A stretch of 64,000 nt of DNA from Ilumatobacteraceae bacterium (GTDB lineage: Bacteria > Actinomycetota > Acidimicrobiia > Acidimicrobiales > Ilumatobacteraceae): assembly GCA_033344875.1 (NCBI GenBank), contig JAWPMO010000001.1, positions 2,133,595-2,197,594 of the forward strand. The letters run 5' to 3'. A program made the position numbers and the translations under genes. Numbering within the stretch: the first letter of the stretch is position 1; each line of letters begins with the position of its first letter. Positions 17,121-25,900 of the stretch are shown here, piece by piece. The notes under the pieces are model-generated. The model worked only from the letters and a program-made list of their open reading frames with translations, was not told the origin of the DNA and searched no databases.

Positions 17121-17507
17121 CTACCACTCGACGGCGACCGGGAACGCAGCGAACGCTGCATCGCGACTGACCAATGCGGCTCCTTCGATGACCGCCTGTG
17201 CCGCCAACATGCGGTCGAACGGGTCACGATGAGGCTGATCGAAGCGCCCGGCCACGATGGCGTGCTCCACGCCGATCGGCAGCTCGGTCGACCGAAGCCG
17301 ATCGATCGCGAACGAGAACCCCTCGATGATCGGCTCGGCCTGCGAGAACTTGCCCAGGCGATGCTTGGTCGAGATCTCCCAGGCCGACGCCGCTGAGACG
17401 AACAGCTCGTTCGACGGGTCTTCGACGAGTTGTCGCGCCCGGCGGCTGAGTTCGGCCGGAGCGCTGACCGCCCAGACGAACGCGTGCGTGTCGAGGAGGA
17501 GCCTCAC
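17121..17507 (-). CDS. PIN-domain toxin (VapC-like RNase)
   Basis: 128-residue PIN-domain ribonuclease. Acidic metal ligands are D6 (LLLDTHAF), E44 (SAWEIST), D95/D98 (HRDPFDRM) and a fourth near 115 (LVSRDAAF). The THAFVWAV start is typical of the branch paired with Phd/YefM-type antitoxins. Its start overlaps the antitoxin stop by four bases, so the two are translationally coupled. The pair stands between hom and the PemK-like gene, inside an otherwise conserved housekeeping cluster. Confidence 0.9.
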   Translation of the reverse strand: MRLLLDTHAFVWAVSAPAELSRRARQLVEDPSNELFVSAASAWEISTKHRLGKFSQAEPIIEGFSFAIDRLRSTELPIGVEHAIVAGRFDQPHRDPFDRMLAAQAVIEGAALVSRDAAFAAFPVAVEW

Positions 17508-17746
17508 GGACCTTCCCAGGCCGCGAGTTCGTCGTCGGTCAGCGGGTCGAACGCAGAGCAGTCACCCGCCGGTGACGGCCAGACTCCGGCGAGGAAACCG
17601 AGTTCCCGCGGTTCGCGACTCGTCGAGACGAGACGTGCCACGGGCACTCCGGCCTTGGCGATCACGATGTCTTCGCCGGCCGCCACCTCTTCGAGCAGGC
17701 GCGACAGGTGCGTCTTGGCCTCGTGCACGTTCACCGACTTGGTCAT
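17504..17746 (-). CDS. Phd/YefM-type antitoxin
   Basis: 80-residue antitoxin. N-terminal DNA-binding segment VNVHEAKTHLSRLLEEVAAGEDIVIAKAGVPVARLV (in parts, residues 5-40) is the classical Phd/YefM fold; the acidic C-terminal tail would wrap the PIN toxin. It precedes the toxin with a 4-base overlap. Directly upstream, GGTT-AGTC-AACC (17750-17761) could be its operator. Confidence 0.88.
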   Translation of the reverse strand: MTKSVNVHEAKTHLSRLLEEVAAGEDIVIAKAGVPVARLVSTSREPRELGFLAGVWPSPAGDCSAFDPLTDDELAAWEGP

Positions 17747-17819
17747 ATGGGTTAGTCAACCATGGCGTCGCTCCGACGACAAGAGCCGCCGCTCCGCAGG
17801 CCGGATCGCCGGGAGTCGA

Positions 17820-18548
17820 TCAGTAGTCGTAGTCGAAGTCGTCGTCGGCGGTCTTCGCCGGACGCCGGATGTCGTAGTACTCGTCGACCGCGGCGATCAC
17901 CGCGTCGAATCGGTCACGCTGGAGCACGGCACCCTCTCGGCGGGTCTTGTCGGCGTCGATGTCGAGCATGCGCCAGATGCGGGCATAGCTCGTGCGCCGC
18001 TTCGGGTCCCAGTCGCCGGTGCCGATCGCGATCTGCGCCTCACGGTCGTTCTGGCGGGTGGTGAGCGGCACGCCGACCAGGCTGCGGTTGCGCCGGCCGA
18101 TCACGACGACGGGGCGGTCCTTGCCCTGCTCGGGGTCTTCCTCGAACGGCACCCACGTCCACACGACCTCGCCGGGGTCGGGGTCGCCGTCGATGCGAGG
18201 CGAGTACTCGACGGTGACGACACCTTCGGGTGGCAGGGTTCGGGTCGACGCCCTGCTCCGGCTCGGCTCGGTCGACGTGCGGCGAAGCCGGTCGCGTGCC
18301 TTCTGACTGGCCGACTTGGTGGCCTTCTTGGTGGTCGTGGTGGCGGTCTTGCCGACGTCGGTCGCCGTCGACCGCCCCTTCCGGAGGATGTCTTTGAGCA
18401 TGTCGCCCAGCCCACCGCTCGGCGGATCGGTCGCCGGTTCGTCGTTCGCTCCACGGTTCGGATCGTCGATGTCGTCGATGTCGAGGCGGCGGCCACCGCG
18501 AGCCTTCTTGGTCATCTGCTCGAAGTACCCACCGATGTCGCGCGCCAT
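17820..18548 (-). CDS. PemK/MazF-like protein with long disordered N-terminus
   Basis: 242 residues from ATG 18548. Residues 1-110 are Lys/Arg/Thr/Asp-rich and look disordered. The C-terminal half (about 115-230) resembles the PemK/MazF fold: a DPGEVVWTWVPF strand, then GKDRPVVVIGR, which corresponds to the conserved (K/R)-x-RP-x-V-v segment, and LTTRQ. Such proteins are often annotated as toxins in actinobacteria, but no antitoxin gene is adjacent, so toxin activity is unproven. The last residues are acidic/Tyr-rich (DDDFDYDY). Divergent from the enoyl-CoA hydratase gene with a 69-base gap. Confidence 0.7.
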   Translation of the reverse strand: MARDIGGYFEQMTKKARGGRRLDIDDIDDPNRGANDEPATDPPSGGLGDMLKDILRKGRSTATDVGKTATTTTKKATKSASQKARDRLRRTSTEPSRSRASTRTLPPEGVVTVEYSPRIDGDPDPGEVVWTWVPFEEDPEQGKDRPVVVIGRRNRSLVGVPLTTRQNDREAQIAIGTGDWDPKRRTSYARIWRMLDIDADKTRREGAVLQRDRFDAVIAAVDEYYDIRRPAKTADDDFDYDY

Positions 18549-18617
18549 GGGCCGATCGTACGGCACGCTCCGAACTCCGCTGCAACGACGCCCGTCCGTC
18601 CGTGCTTGGCTGGGGAG

Positions 18618-19403
18618 ATGGCCAACCCGCGACTGTCGACGATCGAGCTGATCCACCGGGACGACGACCCGGTGGCGACGATGATGCTGAACCGGCCCGA
18701 GCGACTCAACGCGCTCTCCGCCGAGACCCTGCGCGACGTCGTGCGTGCCTGTCGGTGGCTCGACGAGACCGAAGCGATCAAGGCGGTCGTCGTGCGCGGT
18801 GCCGGACGGGCGTTCTCGGCCGGGTTCGACCTCGACGACTTCCGTTCCCTCGACGGCGACGCCTCGCCCCGCGACAACGCCGACCTCGGACGCCTCGCCG
18901 CCGAGGCGCTGACCGATGTGCGGCCGCTGACCATCGCGGCGATCCACGGTCACTGCGTCGGTGGCGGGCTGGTACTGGCGGCCGCGTGCGACCTGCGGGT
19001 GGCGGCCGACACGGTGCGGTTCTCGATCCCCGAGGTCGACCTCGGTATTCCGCTCGCCTGGGGCGGCATCCCACGCCTGGTGCGCGAACTCGGGCCGGCG
19101 CTCACGAAGGAACTCGTGCTGACATGCCGGCCGTTCGACGCCGAGGAGGCCAAGGCGCTGCGGTTCCTCAATCGGGTCGTGCCGGAGGCGCTGCTCTTCG
19201 ACGAAGCCGATGCGCTCGCGACCGAACTCGCCTCGAAACCAGGCTTCGCGCTGCGGGCGACGAAGCAGCACGTCAACGCGGTGACCGAAGACCTCGCCGG
19301 CACCCGCCGCAATGCCAACGACGCCGACACCCTGGTCGCCGCGATGGCCGACGAGGAATCACGCGCGATCAGCCGCGCCTACCTCGAGTCGAAGCGGCAC
19401 TGA
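18618..19403 (+). CDS. Enoyl-CoA hydratase/isomerase family protein
   Basis: Crotonase-fold acyl-CoA enzyme, 261 residues from ATG 18618 with a GGGGAG ribosome site; the open frame upstream is not coding-like. CoA/oxyanion-hole motifs AFSAGFDLDDF (65-75) and GHCVGGG (111-117), and the catalytic glutamate equivalent E139 in SIPEVDLGIP. Only one of the two catalytic glutamates of canonical hydratases is clear, so isomerase or other crotonase activity is possible. It is the only plus-strand gene inside the argS-prmC cluster. Confidence 0.85.
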   Translation: MANPRLSTIELIHRDDDPVATMMLNRPERLNALSAETLRDVVRACRWLDETEAIKAVVVRGAGRAFSAGFDLDDFRSLDGDASPRDNADLGRLAAEALTDVRPLTIAAIHGHCVGGGLVLAAACDLRVAADTVRFSIPEVDLGIPLAWGGIPRLVRELGPALTKELVLTCRPFDAEEAKALRFLNRVVPEALLFDEADALATELASKPGFALRATKQHVNAVTEDLAGTRRNANDADTLVAAMADEESRAISRAYLESKRH

Positions 19404-19461
19404 TCAGCACGCGGAGCGCGCGAACGGAGCGAAACTGGTTCGCTCGGTTCGGCGCCGGGGT

Positions 19462-20739
19462 TCAGCCGACGTCGGTGGCGAGCAGGTCGTCGAACGTCTC
19501 GCGCCGGACGACGAGCCGGGCGTCACCGTCGTTCACGAACACGACCGGTGGCCGCGTGATGCGGTTGTAGTTGGAGCCCATCGACTGGCCGTAGGCGCCG
19601 GTGACCGGCGTGGCGAGCAGGTCGCCCACCCGGGCGTCGGCCGGCAGTTTGGCGTCGAACAGCAGCACGTCACCGCTCTCGCAGTGCTTGCCGACCAGAC
19701 GGCCGTGCAACGTGCGATCGACGAACGGCGCCCGAGGCAGGAACGACTCGTAGCCCGATCCGTACAGCACCGGTCGCGGGTTGTCGCTCATCCCTCCGTC
19801 GACCGAGAAGTAGGTGCGCACGCCGGGGATGTGCTTGATCGTGCCGAGCGTGTAGACGGTCATCGCCGACGCCGCGACGATCGACCGACCCGGCTCCACG
19901 CTGACCCGGGCGGTCACCCCGAGCGACTCGCACGCGTCGCGCAGGACGTTCCCCCACTGGGTGATCGACGGCGCTTCCTCGGTCTCGACGTAGGCGACGC
20001 CGAGGCCACCGCCGAGCACGAGTTCCGGCAGGTCGAGCGGGGCGGCGAAGTCGGCCATCACCTCGGCGGCCTTGCCGAAGCTGGACGCCGCGAACACGTT
20101 GGAGCCGATGTGGCAGTGCAACCCGACCAGGTTCACGCTCGCCGATGCCCTGGCCCGCTCGACGGCACGCATCGCATCGCCGTTGCCGAGGTTGAACCCG
20201 AACTTCGAGTCGTCCTGGCCGGTGGCGATGAACTCGTGGGTGTGGGCGTGCACGCCGGGCGTGATCCGCAGGAGCACGTCGGGCACCGGGCCGACGCCGT
20301 CGGCGTGGAGCACATCGAGACGGTCGAGCTCGTCGAACGAGTCGACCACGATCTGGTGCACGCCGGCCTCGACCGCCTGCCGCAGTTCGGCGACGCTCTT
20401 GTTGTTGCCGTGCATCACGCACGCGCTCGCCGGCACACCCGCCGCGAGCACGGTGTGCAGCTCGCCGCCCGTGGCCACGTCGAGGTTCATCTGCTCCTCG
20501 TAGGCGAGGCGGGCCATCGCCTTGCAGAGGAACGCCTTGGTCGCGTACACCGCCTGCTGCGGGCCGAACGCGGCGACCGCCTCGCGGCACCGGGCCCGGA
20601 TGTGTGCCTCGTCGTACACGAACAGCGGCGTGCCGAACTCGGCGGCGAGGTCACGGATCGAGCAGCCGCCGATCGTCAGCCAGCCGTCGTCGCCGACGGC
20701 TGCCGTGTCGGGGAGGAGTCGTTGCGGCAACGCGGTCAC
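19462..20739 (-). CDS. lysA: Diaminopimelate decarboxylase
   Basis: PLP-dependent final step of lysine synthesis, meso-diaminopimelate to lysine. 425 residues. PLP lysine K68 in AVYATKAFLC; HIGSNVF, GGGLGVAY and EPGRSIVA follow in the TIM-barrel, and CESGDVL (substrate-binding Cys) with YGQSMGSNYN near the C-terminus. It lies 60 bases downstream of argS on the same strand, reproducing the mycobacterial argS-lysA order. Confidence 0.95.
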   Translation of the reverse strand: MTALPQRLLPDTAAVGDDGWLTIGGCSIRDLAAEFGTPLFVYDEAHIRARCREAVAAFGPQQAVYATKAFLCKAMARLAYEEQMNLDVATGGELHTVLAAGVPASACVMHGNNKSVAELRQAVEAGVHQIVVDSFDELDRLDVLHADGVGPVPDVLLRITPGVHAHTHEFIATGQDDSKFGFNLGNGDAMRAVERARASASVNLVGLHCHIGSNVFAASSFGKAAEVMADFAAPLDLPELVLGGGLGVAYVETEEAPSITQWGNVLRDACESLGVTARVSVEPGRSIVAASAMTVYTLGTIKHIPGVRTYFSVDGGMSDNPRPVLYGSGYESFLPRAPFVDRTLHGRLVGKHCESGDVLLFDAKLPADARVGDLLATPVTGAYGQSMGSNYNRITRPPVVFVNDGDARLVVRRETFDDLLATDVG

Positions 20740-20799
20740 GCCGCCACGGTATCCGCGGCGACCTCGTGCGGCAGCGGCCGCTTCGGGGCTACCGCCGTC

Positions 20800-22539
20800 C
20801 TACATCGACGTCGGCGCCGAGATGCCGAGCAGGCCGAGACCGTGTTCGAGCGTGCGGGCGGTGACGTCACACAGTGCGAGCCGACTGGTGCGCAGCGGCT
20901 CGTCGGCCTTCATCACCGGGCAGTGCTCGTAGAACGAGGTGAAGTCCTGCGCCAGCTCGAACAGGTACGTGCACAGCTTGTGCGGCGAGTACACGGCGAG
21001 CGTGTCGTCGAGCGCGGTCGGGTACGCCAGCAGGCGTTTCGCGAGGGCACGTTCCTGATCGGTGCCGAGATCGACCGCGCTCGCACGGACGGCCGTGCGT
21101 TCGACCTCGGCGCGCCGGAAGATCGAACAGATGCGGGCGTGGGCGTACTGGAGGTACGGCGCCGTGTTGCCCTCGAAGGCGAGCATCCGGTCCCAGTCGA
21201 ACACGTAGTCCTTGATGCGGTCGGTGGACAGGTCGGCGTACTTCAGCGCGCCGATGCCGATCATCCGTGCGATCTCCGACCGCTCGTCGGCTGTCAGGTC
21301 GGGGCTCTTCTCGGCGACGGCGGCCTCGGCCCGCTCGACGGCCTCGTCGAGCAACTCGATCAGCTTGACCGCGTCGCCGCTGCGGCTGCGCAGCATCTTG
21401 CGGTCGTCGCCGAGCACACTGCCGAACGCGACGTGCACGGCTTCGGCGGGCGGCGTGAGCCATCCGGCCATCTTCGACACCTCGAACACCATCTGCAGGT
21501 GCTGCGCCTGCGGTGCGCCGATCACGTACAGCAGCAGGTCGGCGCCGATGTTCTCGGTGCGGTCGAGCACACAGGCCAGGTCGCTGGTGGCGTACATGAA
21601 CGCGCCGGCGCTGGAGCGCACGATCAGCGGGAGCGGCTCGTTCTCACGGTTCGTGAACCCGGGCACGAACACGACCTGCGCGCCGTCGCTCTCGGTCATC
21701 AGACCGGCCTGGTCGAGGCGGTCGTACACCTCGGGCATCAACGACTCGTACTTGCTCTCGCCCGCCAGGTCGTCGTCGGTGAGCAGGACGCCGAGCTTGC
21801 GATACACCAGGTTGAAGTAGTCGGTCGACATGTCGACGAGGCGCTGCCAGATCGCGATCGTCTCGGGCTCGCGGGCCTGGAGCTTCACGACCCGCTCCCG
21901 GGAGCGTTCCTGGAACTCCTCCGACCCGGCGAACTTGGCGTTGGCCGCCTTGTAGAACCCGTCGAGGTCGCCCTGCTTGAGCCCCTCGGCCGCGACGTCT
22001 TCGCCGATGTCGAGCAGGTGCTCGATCATCATGCCGAACGGTCGACCCCAGTCGCCGATGTGGTTCTCGCGGATGACCTCGTGACCCTGGAACTCGAGCA
22101 TCCGCACGAGTGCGTCACCGATCACGGTGGTGCGGAGGTGACCGGCGTGCATCTCCTTGGCGACGTTCGGCGCCGAGTAGTCGATGATCACCTTGCGGTG
22201 GTGCTCGGCGGGCTCGACGCCGAGACGTTCATCGGCGGCGACGGCACCGAGTTGCCCGGCGAGGAACGCCTCGGAGAACGTCAGGTTGATGAATCCGGGC
22301 CCGGCGATCTCGACCGAGTCACACACGTCGCCCAGTACGCCGGCGTCGAGCACCCGCTGGGCGATCTCACGCGGGTTCGACCCGATCTGCTTGGCCAGGG
22401 GCAGTGCACCGTTGACCTGAGCGTCGGCACGGTCGGACGGACGGACGACGGGATCGACGTCAGTCGCGCCGGGGCGGCCGGCGATCTCGGCGAAGACGGG
22501 AGTGAGCAGATCGGAGACGAGGGAGATCGGGTCGGCCAC
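20800..22539 (-). CDS. argS: Arginyl-tRNA synthetase
   Basis: Class I aminoacyl-tRNA synthetase. From GTG 22539 the protein has 579 residues; the open frame extends 44 codons further upstream, but that part (Pro/Gly/Arg-rich) is not family-like. The HIGH signature is HAGH at 131-134 (APNVAKEMHAGHLR). The KMSKS equivalent is the degenerate KMLRSRSG, normal for ArgRS. The C-terminal anticodon-binding helices include the ending VTARTLEHGLGLLGI. A tRNA-Arg(CCG) gene is divergent, 145 bases away. Confidence 0.95.
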   Translation of the reverse strand: MADPISLVSDLLTPVFAEIAGRPGATDVDPVVRPSDRADAQVNGALPLAKQIGSNPREIAQRVLDAGVLGDVCDSVEIAGPGFINLTFSEAFLAGQLGAVAADERLGVEPAEHHRKVIIDYSAPNVAKEMHAGHLRTTVIGDALVRMLEFQGHEVIRENHIGDWGRPFGMMIEHLLDIGEDVAAEGLKQGDLDGFYKAANAKFAGSEEFQERSRERVVKLQAREPETIAIWQRLVDMSTDYFNLVYRKLGVLLTDDDLAGESKYESLMPEVYDRLDQAGLMTESDGAQVVFVPGFTNRENEPLPLIVRSSAGAFMYATSDLACVLDRTENIGADLLLYVIGAPQAQHLQMVFEVSKMAGWLTPPAEAVHVAFGSVLGDDRKMLRSRSGDAVKLIELLDEAVERAEAAVAEKSPDLTADERSEIARMIGIGALKYADLSTDRIKDYVFDWDRMLAFEGNTAPYLQYAHARICSIFRRAEVERTAVRASAVDLGTDQERALAKRLLAYPTALDDTLAVYSPHKLCTYLFELAQDFTSFYEHCPVMKADEPLRTSRLALCDVTARTLEHGLGLLGISAPTSM

Positions 22540-22627
22540 CTCGCCATTGTGGCCGCTCGACCCGCCACGACCACCGACGAATTGTGGAAACGGCGGACGG
22601 ATCACCGAGCGAGGCGTCGCGGGCCAG

Positions 22628-22655
22628 TGCGACCAGGCGGGTCGCCCGCTAGATT
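22628..22655 (+). promoter_or_regulatory. Candidate promoter of the tRNA-Arg gene
   Basis: TGCGAC (22628-22633), 16 bases, then TAGATT (22650-22655). It would start transcription about 20 bases before the tRNA. The -35 match is weak. Confidence 0.35.
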
Positions 22656-22684
22656 CGCGGTGCTGCCGCAACTCGGCAGTCCCC

Positions 22685-22756
22685 GCCCTCGTAGCTCAGG
22701 GGATAGAGCATTGGCCTCCGAAGCCATGTGCCCAGGTTCGAATCCTGGCGAGGGCG
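22685..22756 (+). tRNA. tRNA-Arg, anticodon CCG
   Basis: 72-base cloverleaf. Acceptor GCCCTCG (22685-22691) pairs with CGAGGGC (22749-22755), discriminator G at 22756. D stem GCTC/GAGC, anticodon loop CTCCGAA giving anticodon CCG (codon CGG), T arm CCAGG-TTCGAAT-CCTGG. CCA is not encoded. Divergent from argS, whose product would charge it. Confidence 0.96.
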
Positions 22757-22800
22757 CTGACCGCCTCCGGCCCCCGATCAGACCCCTGCCGGGTTCGGCA

Positions 22801-22856
22801 TGCACGGTCTGAGGTGCACGGTCTGACATGCACGGTCTGACATGCACGGTCTGACA
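22801..22856. repeat. Four tandem copies of a 14-base unit
   Basis: Unit TGCACGGTCTGACA; the first copy ends GG instead of CA and the next three are identical. It lies 44 bases downstream of the tRNA and 16 bases before a long hairpin, in a stretch without genes. Confidence 0.9.
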
Positions 22857-22872
22857 TCCCAGAGATGCTGAG

Positions 22873-22903
22873 TCCCCGGGCCCGGTGTTCTCGGGCCCGG
22901 GGA
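22873..22903. terminator. Bidirectional hairpin between convergent tRNA-Arg and the Ig-repeat protein gene
   Basis: Twelve-base perfect stem (TCCCCGGGCCCG with CGGGCCCGGGGA) and 7-base loop, 15 bases past the stop of the minus-strand gene. No T run on either side, so efficiency as an intrinsic terminator is uncertain, but the position between convergent units fits. Confidence 0.6.
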
Positions 22904-22918
22904 ACTCCGACGATGTGT

Positions 22919-25900
22919 TCAGCCCTGCCGGGCGGCGTTGACGTCGATGACGATGTGCGTGTCGACCAACGAGACGATGCAGATGTCACCATCGGCATCC
23001 ACGGGCGCCAAGACGGCGTTCGCCACCGTCTCGCCGGCCACGAAGTTGAGGTTCGAGGCCACCGGCACGGACGAGCCGCACCGGTAGACGGTCACGAACC
23101 CGATGTCGGCCGGCTCGGTCACCGTGACGTTGACGATGACTCCGGTGGCGTCGGCGTTGATGCCGCCGCGGCCGACGACGTGCACCGTGAACGGCTCATT
23201 GCCGACGAGTGGTGTGCCGGTCGTGCGGGTGTCGACCAGACGGGTCGGCGCCAGGGCCCTGACGGTTCCGTCGGCCTCGGACGGCGAGAACGTCCCGTTG
23301 ACATCGACCACGAGGTGAGCGGCCGCCAGCGTGAACACACAGACGGCGCCGTCGTCGTCGAGGAGTGCCAGGACGGCGTTGGGCACGGTCTGACCGGCGA
23401 CGTAGTTGACGCTGGAGACCGTCGGGACCTCTTCGGAGCAGGGATACACCGTGACGAATCCGAGTGCCTCGGGTTCCGTGACCGTGACGTTCAGCATCGC
23501 TGCCGTGGCATCCGCCGGCACGCCGTCCAGGTCTCGGACGACGATGCGCTGCACGGACCCCGCCGTCGGCTTGCTGTCCTCGTTCCGGGTGTCGAGGACC
23601 CGCTTCGGGCCGAACGGCGTCAGACCGTCCGTCCCCTCGGCGGCGCTGTAGGCACCGTTCAGGTCGACGACGAGATCGAGATCGACCAGGGCGTACATGC
23701 AGACCGCGCCGTCGTCGCCGACCTTCGCGGTGACAGCGTTGGCCACGACCTCGCCCATGGCGAAGTTGACGTTGGATGCCAGCGGAAGATCCTCGCCGCA
23801 TGGGTACACGGTCACGAAACCTTCAGCTGCCGGATCGACGACGGTCACGTTGAGCGCCACCGACTCGGCGTCATCGGGCACGCCGGCGATACCGGCGACC
23901 GGGACCCGCAGGACATCGCCGGCACCGAGACGCTCGGTCGACCGGGTGTCGACGAGGCGGGTCGGATCGAGGCGGACGAGCAGCGGCCCGTGGGCCTCGA
24001 CGGGCTCCTCTTCGTCGACTTCGATGGTGCCGCTGAAGTTCATCTGCACCGAGCCGTGCTCGTTCGTGGCCGTGATCGAGAAGCTGTAGTCGCCGGTTGT
24101 CGTCGGCGTGCCGGTGATCGCTCCGGTGATCGGATCGAGTGTCAGGCCGGCCGGCAACTCACCTGCGGTGACCGAATACGTCGGAGCCGGCTGACCGTCG
24201 ACGGCGACCGAACCGGAGAAGGGAACGCCGACGGGAATCTCGCCGAGCGTGGGTTCGGCCGGACCCGAGCCGGGGGCGCCTTCGACCGTTCCACTGAAGT
24301 CGGCCGACACCGTTCCGGCGGCATTGGTGGCCTGGACGGTGAACGAGTAGGGGCCGGTGGCCGTCGGGGTACCGGCGATGACGCCGGTGATCGAATCGAG
24401 CGTCAGGCCCGCGGGGAGCGTGCCTGCCGACACGGAGTAGGTCGGCGCAGGGGAACCCGATGCTCCGACGGCATCGGTCAGCACGGTGCCTTTCACGAGC
24501 GGGGCGATCGTGCTGTCGGTGAAGACGGGAGCGACCATCGGGTTGACGGTCAGCACCGCCACGTTGCTGGTCACGTTGCCGCTCGAGTTCGAGATGCGTG
24601 CTCGGTAGTGATTGCCATCCATGTCGTTCGTGACCATGAGCATCAGGTGGCCTTCCTCCCCGCCACTGAAGTTGGTCCACGTCTCACCTTCATCGGTGCT
24701 GACCTGCCACTGCGCGACCGGCGTCGGGACCCCGGAAGAATGGGCATGCAGCATGGTCGTGGTCCCGGCATCGGCCGTGTGGGATTCGGGCTGCTTGGTG
24801 ATGACCGGAGGCGACGTCACGGACAGGGTGCCGGTGCCGGTCGCCGACTCGGTCGGAGTCGCGGGGTCGTCGGCGACCGTGACGGTGATCGTGGACGTTC
24901 CGGCCTCGACCGGCGCGTCCCAGGTCAGGCGCGATGACAGCAGACCGGTGATGTCGGCGATGCTCCCCTCGAATGCCAGGGTCGTCTGGTTCGTGAAGCT
25001 CGGCGTCGGCGCGGTCAGCGAGACCGTGTACCCCGACGTGTTCAGGCTCAGCGTGCCGGACCCGACCGGGATCGACACGGTTGCGTACACGGTCCCGGCG
25101 ACGAACTCGGCGACGGTGACGGGGACGACCTTGTCGGATCCGCTCGCATCTTGCTCGACGTCGACGACATCGACGCGAGCGCCACTCCAGTTGATCACGA
25201 TCGCTCGCGAGTCGGCTGGTGCGCCGCTCGTGATCGTCGCCGTCACGGTATCTCGGCCACCGTTGGTGCCGGTGTAGCAGAACTGCGCAGCGCCCGAGGC
25301 GTCGGTCACATCCGAGCCGGACTCCGAGCTGTTGGCGCCGGCGACCGTGAAGGTCAGCGTCGCGCCTTCGACCGGTGTCTCGGTCTCGCCGTCGGTCGTG
25401 GCGGCGAGCGTATCGATGCACACAGATGCGTCGCGAGCCAACGTCGTCGACGGAGACGCATCGACGGAGAGCGTCGATGTCGTGACGGTCGTCGAGTCGG
25501 TGCCCGTTCCCGGACCGGTGGTCACGGTCGCGGTGACATCGTCCTCACCTGACTCGGCGACCTCGTAGCAGTACACCGCCTCGCCGTTGACGTCGGTCAC
25601 CTGCGAGCCGACCGACTCACCGTCGACGAAGAACTCGACGCTGGCGCCTTCGACCGGCGTGCCGCCGGATGTCACGGTCGCAGTCGTGCACACCGTGTCG
25701 CCGGGGCGCGGTTGCTCGGGAGTCGTCGACAGCGAGACCGTCGACGGCAAGGTCACCGAGTCGCCACCGAGGATCACCGTGTGGGTGCCACTCTGCAACG
25801 CGAGCTGCGTCAGCGGGAACTCGCCCGTGGCCACGAAACAGTTGTGCCACGGCGCAGCGATGTCGCTGTCGGTGAGGCCGGGGAACTGTGCGTATCCGGC

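Noticed and set aside
22685-22760. tRNA-Arg as an integration site of a mobile element
   Set aside because: No integrase gene and no second copy of the tRNA 3' end was noticed in the window.
19312-22812. Plus-strand open frame of 1166 codons
   Set aside because: Antisense to lysA and argS and running across the tRNA gene.
22801-22856. Short tandem repeats as a CRISPR array
   Set aside because: The 14-base units are directly adjacent without spacers, and no cas gene is in the window.
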